Shown here piece after piece: positions 55,182-64,000 of a DNA stretch of 64,000 bases. Source of the stretch: Tricholoma matsutake (Eukaryota > Basidiomycota > Agaricomycetes > Agaricales > Tricholomataceae); assembly GCA_026075535.2 (NCBI GenBank), contig AP026547.1, forward strand, positions 8,556,001 to 8,620,000, in the 5' to 3' direction. The first letter of the stretch is position 1; each line of letters begins with the position of its first letter. Under the pieces are notes generated by a model. It worked only from the letters and a program-made list of their open reading frames with translations, was not told the origin of the DNA and searched no databases. Position numbers and translations under genes: made by a program.

Positions 55182-56546
55182 CATCATCCCCAGTCAAAAG
55201 TCCGTACCTGGATATTCCAGTGAATCCCGCCAAATCCCTCCACGTCTCTTAAAATCCCTTTCAGTCCCTCATTAAGGCCTCATTGGTGGAACAAAAACTT
55301 TAAATCTTTGCGTCATCCACTAGCATAATAAAGAGTTTGTCGAGTCCAAGATCAAAAAGTGCCATTCGATTGGCCGTCGTTCTCCATCCTCCCATCAGTG
55401 GAGTTTGGTGTTATATAAGTATACTTGTCATCTCCTACGAGGAGCAATCCTCTCCGATTTTCTCTACTACCGCCATCACCAGCTGCCTGTGCTAATGTCC
55501 ATCTCACTCAACGCACTTCCCACTCATGTTCGCTTCCTCTTTAATTCAGTCACAAAATCAATCAGCTGAGCCTGAAGGGATCGGCCCAGGGAAAGATTGG
55601 TATCTTTTTGGGTATGCAGTTCTAGGCGACTATATGCATGCCACTGACACAAAATCTACCTGTTTTGTGAAGTGGGGACGTGGTTAGTATCCTCATTCTC
55701 ATGTGCATTGTTTCCTGACACATTCCATGTGAAGAAACAAGCGAATTGGCGATGATAAAACCACAGGTACGGTGGCCGGAATCCCCATTTCCTTGGGACG
55801 TATTATGTTGTGTTGCTGATCTACATCTCACAGCATACGACGGTCGAGTTGAGAACATGGAAGGCTGATGGCAAGCTCTCAAGATATTGGAAGATTGGTC
55901 GGACAAAGCTCAAGCGGTCATGGTACATGTTTTCCTTTGCCGCTGGACTGTGTTCTCAACAACAATTCTTCTCTAGCTTGCAAAACTGGGGGGAAAATAC
56001 ACATGCAACGTAGTCAATGTCCCCGAGATTTATGTCAGCTCCGTTCGGGGATAATAAGATTTCAAAACATATGCACTTGGATTCACCCAACTCTATCGAC
56101 ACTGGTTTTAGGAGCAGCCTGAGTCGTAATGTGATCTGACTGATCGTGAGTGGGATTCAGCGCCGCTTCGGCCTCGTTAATCCTAAACAGACTTCGGGCA
56201 CTGGCACGCCGAACTAAGCATCATGCTTCGACTTCGAAATCTGCCAAGATACGTCCCGCTGACCACGCATCAGCAATCACGCGATCATTGTTACCATCAG
56301 GCACGAAGATTTGGGTGGGCGGATAACCTCCCCCGGCTTACCCGGATTAGAGCATATCTGCAACCCCCAAAGTTTTTACCGACTGAGTTCAATCTGAAAT
56401 TAGTTATGGAGCTGTGGGACGTTGAGCAAGCCGGTTCCTGAGCCGTTTTAGGCTAGTCTCCATGTCATCAGCTTGATCCCTGATTCTTAATCTTCCGAAT
56501 CTTCTCCCTGAACACAATTGCAATACCACCCCGAAACTTGCAAACG
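55182..56546 (+). other. Intergenic region with an uncertain small gene
   Basis: A TATATAAGT at about 55415 precedes an ATG at 55527 that opens MFASSLIQSQNQSAEPEG followed by GPGKDWYLFGYAVLGDYM. Further coding-like pieces near 55740-56100 cannot be joined with confidence, and no family is recognised. The promoter of the downstream transporter should lie before 56547. Confidence 0.35.
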
Positions 56547-59142
56547 ATGAGTTTCAAGGAAAGGGATGAGCACTCTTCGGATGTAGAGTCGGTGAATGGT
56601 CTGGCACTATACGTCTCAGAAGTCGACCGTCCATATGCCTTGAAATGCGAGCTTAGTAAGTTTTTCGGGTTGTGTGCAAGTACGGAATCCGGTGCTGAAC
56701 GCTGGTCTAGTCAATAAATGTCTACAACAAGAGTACGTTGTAGTCTAAATCGACTTATGCACGCATTTCATCCACGTTATCCTCACAGGATTGGTTTTGG
56801 CCGCTACCAGTATCAACTATTTATACTCACTGGCTTGGGGTGGATGGCAGATAGTACGTATCTAAGATCCAATGTTGGGATGTCAAGCGTGCTTAGTTAT
56901 CTTGTAGACATCTGGCTGCAAGGCGTCGCAGTAGTCCTACCGCAGGTGCAACAGGAGTTGTTACCTGTTCGCGTCGAATTTGCTACCCTGGCTTTGTACG
57001 TTGGGCTAATCCTCGGTGCGACAACGTGGGGCGTTATGGCGGATCTAATTGGCCGTAAACTGTCTTTCAACGTATGTAATGTCCTGGTATATCGTTGATG
57101 GTCCTCCTTATTTCCGTTTATGACCTATTTAGATCACGCTGTTTCTAGCGGGGGTGTTTGGAATTGCCGCTGGAGCAGCCCCAAACTTCGTCGCCTTCGC
57201 CGCTTTGGTGGCGTGTACCGGTTTCGGCATTGGCGGAAAGTGTGTCAATTGCGCTCTGATAGACAACCTGCATACCTAATAATAATACTTTTAGTCTACC
57301 TGTCGACGGTCAGCCTGGCTATCTAGAAATCTAAGACTACTACTAATATGTCTCACAGGCGCCTTATACCTTGAACACATTCCCCAATCTCATCAGGTTA
57401 GCCTTATCTGCCTTTCGCAAGAACGAGCCTTACTCGAGCCCTCTCGGTTATAGTGGACCTTGACTCTCCTTTCTGCGTGGTGGGCAGTGGGTCAATTAGC
57501 AGCCTCTGTTGTAGCTTGGGGTTTTATTGGAAATTTCTCATGCAGTCCCTCTGTTCCAGTAGGACATTGCCTGAAGGCTGCTAACATGGGCTGGAGATAC
57601 ACTTTGTCCGTATTTCCCCTCCTGCTCTCTCCGCACCTGATGTTTTATTATCGATTATAGCTACTTACTGTCAGTTTGTTTTTTGCCCCTCGGATATCCA
57701 GCTAATGACCCGATGATCTAGTGGCGCTTTGACGTTCTTCATGTTCATCATGCGGTTTGTCGTTTTTGACCTCCAGGAGTCCTCGAAATATCTCGTCGCC
57801 AAAGGCAGAGATGAAGATGCGATACGGGTCTGTCCCTCACTCTTTCTTTGGTATTGTATCAATCCTTATGATATTATCGAGTTAGGTTCTGCAACATCTG
57901 GCTACGCGGAACGGTCGAACTATCACCCTGACGCTGGAACAGCTCCAGTCGGTCACAGAAGGCAAGACTATCCCTCCTAGGACAGCATGGCAGACTATCA
58001 GAAACTCTTTCACCAAATTTTCACTGTATGTATGTCCTCTTCGATAATGGACCTTCCCAAGCTTACTCTCTTTCGTCACACCAGATCCCACGTCAGACCC
58101 TTATTTTCAGGAAGAAAGCTTGCGATCAACACTACGATCACCATCTTGCTGTGGGGTACGTATGCATTCCCTTCCAACACCCCTTCCTTGATCTCATCAT
58201 ACACATGGCAGGCCTCATCGGCCTCGGCTATCCTCTGTTCAACGGTTTCCTGCCTCTCTACCTCAAACAGCGTGTCTCAAGCAATGGTGGAGGAGTCGCT
58301 TCAACCTATCGCAACTACACAATCATCTCCGTCCTCGGCATCCCAGGATCCCTGATCGCTTGCGTAGCCGTTGATTGGACAAGGAACTCCAACAGTCGTT
58401 GGTCGTTGGGTGGCAGGAAACTAACAATGGCGGTATCCACGCTCTTAACAGGTATCTTCTTGTTCTTGTTCACTACGAGCAAGACCGAGGCTGCCGTACT
58501 TGGATACTCATGCGCTTCTGGGCTTACTCAGTTCGTTTTTCTTCTTGTCCGATCTTCGTGAAGGCGGCTGATAGACGCCGTCCTGCAGGAATGCGGTATG
58601 TTTTTCATCTCAATCGTACGTTACACTTCGTAGGGCCTTCTCTGACGTGGACCATGTCATGCAGATGTACGGTGTGCTTTATGCGTACACCCCCGAAGTC
58701 AGTATATGTCCCATATTTGACGTCGCAACTAGCATCTCATCACATTACCATCTTCTAGGTCTTCCCTGCACCGCATCGTGGAACGGGCGATGCTCTTGCG
58801 AGCAGCTTCAACCGGATCACTGGAATCCTGGCCCCCGTCATAAAGATCGCCACAACCAGCGCATCAGGTGTAGCCGCTTCGAATTCAACAGCCAATGGGT
58901 TCGTGTGGAATCGTCATACGACTTTCCTTCTAATCTGCTTTCAAGGCCTATATTCGTAGCGGCATCACTATTCATCGTAGCAACATTCCTGATGATGTTC
59001 CTTCCAATTGAGGTGCGTCATCTTCTTGACATGCAGCTTGGTTTATCCTAGTTGGCAACACGGTGCGCGGCTGACATTGTTAATCTCTCGACTCTCCTAC
59101 CTGCCCTATACGATTCAGACTGCCGGAAAAGCTGCTATGTAA
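56547..59142 (+). CDS. Major facilitator superfamily transporter, many short exons
   Basis: Exons readable in phase include 56547-56655, 56711-56732, 56789-56853, 56908-57071, 57133-57239, 57295-57308, 57359-57396 and 57454 to about 57609, then several more to TAA at 59140-59142. The protein starts MSFKERDEHSSDVESV. It has GFGRYQYQLFILTGLGWMAD, the MFS signature loop WGVMADLIGRKLSFN, GIGG, HIPQSHQWTLTLLSAWW, LQESSKYLVAKGRDEDAI, a second half with LIGLGYPLFNGFLPLYLKQ and YGVLYAYTPE, and ends TAGKAAM. This is a full 12-helix carrier layout, close to fungal SV2/sugar-like MFS proteins. The substrate cannot be inferred. The short-exon region near 57610-57725 is not resolved base by base. Its 3' end faces the M20 gene 257 bp away. 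Confidence 0.85.
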
Positions 59143-59399
59143 CGAAGGCATGGCACAACGATGTCAATCATGTAAATATCATTCATTTATATTCTTTACT
59201 GCCCAATGCAGTATCTGATATTGGGGGATATCCCAATGAAGCGTTACGCCGCATGAGTGTTATTGTACCAGAACATTTACTCAGGTATAGACAAAGCTTA
59301 CATTTCCCGAAACACAGCACCTCGAATACAAATACAAGTTATACAACCTTCCTTCCGTGTTTATCTTGCTATGGTATCATCATTATTCTGCATCCTGCC

Positions 59400-61576
59400 T
59401 TAGCGAACTTGTAGCGAACCATCTCCTTGGACCAAACTCTTTTCGAAATCCTTCTTGACCTGTAGAACATATCGTGAACAATCAACACTATCATTATGCA
59501 TAAGCTTGATAGGAGTACTGACTCTAGCAAGGAAGACTTCGTCTGTCAATACTCTCATCCCGCTTGCGGCGAGGGCCTTGGACACATCGAGGCAGGCGTA
59601 GTGCGCTTCAATGGTCGTTGCGGACTTTGCAAATTCACGTGTGTGATTTCCCCCACCAGCGACGGTTGGAATTGCTAGAAAATCCGTCATAAGTATTCAG
59701 AAAACTGGTCGTGGACCTGAAGGGAGCTTACCGAATCCTGGATGCAACGACGGAAGGGCTAAGCGATCATATGATTTGTTGGTAAGACCTCTACTGTCCC
59801 GGTAGTACAGAATCACATACCGTAAGTCACATTGCCCTATTATGTATTCAACATACAAGAGTGTGTAAGAAATGGAAAATTGCTCACAAAATCAGTTGAA
59901 GCACTGTGTATGCCCCATTCATAATCAATTGCCCCATACCTATTGAGGACAACATTGGCAACCTCGTCTCCTACGCAAAGATACAGGTTTCAGCAGAAGA
60001 GAAAGTGTGATGCGGCGTAATTACCTAGAGCCGTATTTTGGCAAAGATTGTCGAAGGGAAGTCCCAAAGCTATTTTGATCTCACACCCACTGGCAAGAGC
60101 AGACGCGCTTCACGAGCCGTGAGTACAACAATTGAAGGGTTCTAATCGAAAAAGAAAAGAAAAGAAAAATTCAAAACTCACTGGAAGCATGGAAGGACAC
60201 GTTTGACAGCGAGCCCTAGTCCGCTCCGTGTTGGGGAACGAACGAGGCAACTGGATTGCTTGGAGTCAGACTGAAGAATATTAGAACCACAAAATTGGGG
60301 ACGAACATAATTCTTGCGTAATCGGGAATGACTACAACGATACACACTGAACGAGCGAATAAGGGTTATGCAAAACAACTGACTGTTTACTGCCCAGTCT
60401 TTGCTTTCGATAATCGCGTGAACGCGATCCTCGGGTCGAAGTTGTTGGCGGAGTACGGAGATGCCATTATAAGCAAGGACGGCTGCGTCCAGTGCATTCT
60501 TGCCCTCCCAAGGAGATAGTGCAGCGTGAGCTCTGGATGAATAACCTAAGTAAATTGTTCATGCAAAGGTCATTGGGTGCCTGACGTATGCCCAGAATAC
60601 TCTACAATAATAGACTGGATGGCCAGGGAGCTGCTAAGACTGACGGAACCTATCGGACCTGGAGCAGGGTGGCACCTGAAAAGACATCAGAAGGTTATGC
60701 AAAAGACAGCGGGTAAACTGACATACATCAGACAAGCATCCATCTCTTTATAAGCACCAGCATCGAGTAAAGAGAGCTTTCCACCTCCACCTTCTTCCGC
60801 TGAAAGGTCGTGTGAGCACATAGTGACTAGCGTGGAAAGAGATCGATTTAACCTGGAGTGCCGAGCAAAATAACCGTGGCAGGTATGTCAAACTTCTGGA
60901 TAGCCGCTTTAATTGCACACGCAACCGCGACGCCTTCACGAATACATGAATTGATTAACAAGGCGTCCAAGTCTACATACCACCAATGGCGATCAAATTG
61001 TGACCGCATGCGTGTCCTACGGCTGGTAATGCATCCATCTGTATTCCGAAGAAATTGGATCAATGGTGATGTCAAGGATGCATTGCATTAAACTATGCAC
61101 CTCTGAATTAACCCCAATAGATCTCCCACCCTCCCCGTGCGAGAAAGCAGCGCGCCATGCAGTCTCCAAGTGGAAGTGCTTCGTAACATCGAAGCCTTGC
61201 TTGTGCATGAAAGAAGTAAGAACGTCATGTGCATGGCTATGTTACCAATGAGGACTCCAGCACGAGGGGTGATAGTCGGAACGGACACACTATTCCTTGA
61301 AGGCAAGTTCCGGGTGGTCTAGAAGCCTCCACTGGTCTACATATGATCTTATTTGTTGGAGATACTTATACACCTACCGTGTATGTCAAGACTAAGTTTT
61401 CTTAGTTCCTCGTCTAACTCCGTGATTGTTGCTTCGATGTGGTCCAAGATATCCGGACGATAGATGTCCCCAGCATTCGGTGTTGCTGGTGTTGGCCTGG
61501 CAATATCTTCAGGGCGCCACGCAGTGCCGCTGCCACTGTTCTGGATGCTGAAATGGCAGCAGGTCGGAGTCGTCAT
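59400..61576 (-). CDS. M20-family metallopeptidase/amidohydrolase (PM20D2-like), multi-exon
   Basis: In minus sense: start ATG 61576 ([17 protein letters not shown]), then [49 protein letters not shown], the metal-site segment [126 protein letters not shown], and a last exon ending QGDGSLQVR at 59400. His/Glu/Asp ligands for two zinc ions sit in the GHACGHN and AEEGGGG segments. The order fits peptidase M20 domain-containing protein 2-like hydrolases that cleave dipeptide or aminoacyl amide bonds. Small introns of about 50 bp separate the blocks. The GTG 36 bp further upstream was rejected as a start. Confidence 0.85.
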
Positions 61577-62001
61577 CGGTTTCCACTGCCGGGGTGAACA
61601 CGTTGGAATCACGAGTTCGAAAACCTGCTCGACAACCGAATGCTGTGATATGAAGTATAGCGCTATAGTAATAAGTATTCAGAGCATACCGTCTGCCACA
61701 CGCCCACGTGACTTCCATGATTCTTATCGATGGCGATTCGTCACACAGCTATGAGAATAGGCCGGTTCCCTATAGATTCTATAATATATGCTTCCCCTGG
61801 CAATGCCCATTGCCATGGATAAGGCATGGGAGATAGGATCGATAGGACTTAGGAGATTAGATAATTATCGGGGCGCGTGCTGGCGCGTGGCTTTGTGTTG
61901 ATCGGATCCGGCGCCAAATTTCATTCCCCTATATAATTGTTATGTTTGATGCTAACTATAGCTACATGTCTCGACATTCAGACCTCAGTATTGCTAAATG
62001 C
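61577..62001. other. Spacer upstream of the M20 gene
   Basis: Should hold the promoter of the minus-strand M20 gene. It contains short palindromic AT-rich runs near 61760-61960. No gene was recognised. Confidence 0.45.
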
Positions 62002-62155
62002 AATGAGCAGTGGATCTGGATCCTGCTGTTTGCCGCGGCATTCGATTTCATTTGCAGAGTCACAACTGATTGAACGAGTTCGCATGCATCTGGTCGATTG
62101 AACCGTTTCGATTCTGTCTTCGGGGACCCAAATTCCTTTGGGCGAAGCAAGGGAA
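62002..62155 (+). pseudogene. Duplicated 5' fragment of the Gup1-like gene
   Basis: About 150 bp repeat the first exon of the Gup1-like gene (62906 onward), starting at the ATG (AATGAGCAGTGGATCTGG) and running through the segment encoding QPIEQVRMRLVDLTVSI. Here an in-frame stop and small indels break the reading. It looks like a local tandem duplication, about 905 bp apart, that has decayed. Confidence 0.8.
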
Positions 62156-62906
62156 GTGCATGCACCCGTTAAAAATCTTTTGAGCTATGGACACCTATGC
62201 ATGCTGCGCACAAGACTAGACGTACGTACGAAGTCGGTACAGTTCCAGTAAAACTTGAGCATAATAATCCCAGACATTCTTGAGAAGCGCGTACTTCACT
62301 CGATGACAAGAAGGATAAGATTGTATAACAAAAAAACTTGGTGCTAAACTTCCCTGCGGGAAGTTTCTGGTGTCTCAGGCATTGGGGTTTGGAGTTTGTC
62401 CACCAGGCAACCATTGAACAGTGAACGGATTGGAACGTACCACTGTGCAGAGGTTAGAGGTGGAAGTGAGGCATACGACTGCTTTCAATAGGCGTATTGC
62501 TCTTGGTAAACATCCATGCATCGCGATTCGCGAAGCATTCTTCATCAATTCATGGTGAAACGATGGCGAAAAGATAGCGATTGGTACAATGAATAAGTCC
62601 AGCTGAGGTCGGAGACCCAGAGAAGGGGCAAATTCGCGGCTTTCGGTTTCGGGAGATCGGCTATGGTCAAACGCGCCTCCTGAGTGACCCTCATCAGATA
62701 GTTCTTCATATAGTTCCTGTGAAAGCTTCGAGTCTTTCGTTGGGCTGATATTTTCTTTCACATCCGAGCCTGAGGTATGACTGTTATTAGTATTATGTAA
62801 CTGGTTACTGAAGTTCAAAGTCTTTTTGGCCCGTCACAGTATGGAGCTCAATCTTTACTAGCTTTACTGCTGAACGTGCATTCTTCAGTATCAGTCGACA
62901 AGCGGA
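62156..62906. other. Region between the Gup1 fragment and the Gup1-like gene
   Basis: A minus-strand frame at 62818-62375 is open for about 147 codons but lacks an ATG near its start and has no recognised domain. The promoter of the Gup1-like gene should lie in the last few hundred bases. Confidence 0.4.
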
Positions 62907-64000
62907 ATGAGCAGTGGATCTGGATATCCAGACCCACCGTTACCCCGTTATTCGAGTTCATTTGCAGAGCCTCAACCGATTGAACAAGTTCGCATGCGTT
63001 TAGTCGACTTGACCGTTTCGATTCCGTCTGGGGAGATCAAGGTTCCTTTGGACGAAGTAAGACCACCAGAACTATGGAAAACTCTCGAATTCAGGTTCTA
63101 TGCTATCGTGGCTTGCTTCGTCGTGCCAATTATGGCGTGGATACCGGTGTCGTTAAGTTTATGTGCGTATTCACAACGGATATCACCATTTTGTTAATAC
63201 GACTTTAGCGTCGCATCCTAATTATCTGAAATATCAGTCTCGCTTATCTCCAGGATGGATACCGTTCCGTCAAGTCGTAAGCCAATTCTCGTACCCTTCA
63301 ACGTTGTATATAGGCTAAGCTTTTATATAGGACAACAGTGACGCCCAATACCGCTCATTTAGAAACAACATTCCAGTTCTTACTGTCCTTTCATGGGTAT
63401 ACCTGTTCGTCAAGTTTGCCTGGGTGGCGAGGGAAGCAGCGCCTCCTCCGAACAAGCTTTTCTTAATGCCTGTCACCCTCTTCTTTTCCGCCCTCTTTAT
63501 CATCGGCTTGCATGGGGCAAGCATCATCAAGATCCTCATAATCTTGACCATCAATTACATCATTGGCAAAGTATGTCATGGGTCGCGATGGGGGCCAACT
63601 CTTACCTGGCTGTTCAACTGTTTGGTGCTCTTCGCGAACGAAAAGTGTGACGGGTATCGCTACGGAGATTTGTTACCTGCTTTAGGTTTTCTTGTGAGCC
63701 CTGACCCTGATTCATTATATTTGGTTTTCCCTGATTTCCCGGCTAGGACTCTTATCCAGGTTTCTACCCGCGATGGCATATTAGTTTTAACATCACAATG
63801 CTTCGACTGATATCCTTTAACATGGACTATTATTGGACGTGTCGCTCTGCAGCTGAACCCAAGGTGAGCGTGTTTCATTTATGAAACCAAGTGAATAGCA
63901 CGTGACACTAACGACTAGACAGATGGACCTTAGGAATCTCTCGACGAAGGATCGTCTGATAGAAAAGCACCCCACTGACATGTATTCATACATGAACTAT
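62907..64000 (+). CDS. GUP1: Gup1-like MBOAT membrane O-acyltransferase, 3' end outside the window
   Basis: ATG 62907 opens MSSGSGYPDPPLPRYSSSF. A hydrophobic segment follows (FYAIVACFVVPIMAWIPVSL). Later exons read HPNYLKYQSRLSPGWIPFRQ, DNSDAQYRSFRNNIPVLTVL, several membrane helices (LFLMPVTLFFSALFIIGLHG), WGPTLTWLFNCLVLFANE, DSYPGFYPRWHISFNITMLR, ISFNMDYYWTC and MDLRNLSTKDRLIEKHPT. These match fungal Gup1, an ER multi-pass MBOAT enzyme that remodels the lipid part of GPI anchors and was first named for glycerol uptake. The catalytic His lies beyond the window. Introns of about 50-60 bp separate the exons. Confidence 0.85.

Noticed and set aside
62375..62818. 147-codon minus-strand open frame
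   Set aside because: No ATG near the start, no recognised domain, and no clear splice structure.

Overview
This is a eukaryotic window, almost certainly from a mushroom-forming basidiomycete (Agaricomycetes). The single-copy genes have many short introns (about 49-64 bp, GT-AG), and the middle holds element types typical of that group: Plavaka/CACTA-like DNA transposons, chromodomain gypsy elements, DIRS-like tyrosine-recombinase elements and copia elements. I saw no tRNA, rRNA or CRISPR array.

Layout. Two conserved housekeeping genes lie at the left: a TopBP1/Dpb11/Rad4-type BRCT checkpoint and replication protein (223-3737, +) and a TBC-domain Rab GTPase-activating protein (4356-8353, -). 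Three more lie at the right: an MFS transporter (56547-59142, +), an M20 metallopeptidase (59400-61576, -) and a Gup1-type MBOAT membrane acyltransferase cut by the window edge (62907 onward, +). Between them, from about 9.9 to 55.2 kb, is a transposon graveyard built by repeated nesting.

The nest from left to right. Copia relic A (its 5' LTR ends at 10425) is split after codon 8 of its gag by an intact copia element B (10505-16263, identical 306-bp LTRs, CTGAT target duplication, one uninterrupted polyprotein on the minus strand). Relic A then joins abruptly to gypsy element C (16962-26572), whose 5' LTR is truncated and which carries an antisense Cys-rich gene between pol and the 3' LTR. 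C abuts the 3' half of a DIRS-like element (26573 to about 29.5 kb). From 31889 to 55181 lies a candidate Plavaka-type transposon with imperfect terminal inverted repeats. It holds a decayed transposase gene (47987-52322), a second minus-strand multi-exon gene, and rearranged histone H2B pseudogene pieces. The second gene was split by chromovirus D (33816-46113, GAGGG duplication), and D was in turn hit near the end of its pol by chromovirus E (34296-40338, GCCGG duplication). The transposase gene was split by F (50345-51866, TATTG duplication), a small LTR element that encodes only Gag.

The sequence records two biological stories. First, the LTR pairs of C, D and E differ almost only by C-to-T or G-to-A changes at CpG sites, and most in-frame stops in these elements are TGA where the family has arginine (CGA). 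This is a strong signature of CpG-methylation decay or a RIP-like process that copia B has escaped. Second, the chromoviruses D and E each carry, 2 nt after the 5' LTR, a 10-11 nt sequence perfectly complementary to a site in their own LTR lying about 30 bp downstream of a TATA-like motif. This is the arrangement expected for Tf1-style self-primed reverse transcription. Copia A and B instead share a primer site matching the anticodon arm of initiator tRNA-Met, as in Drosophila copia.
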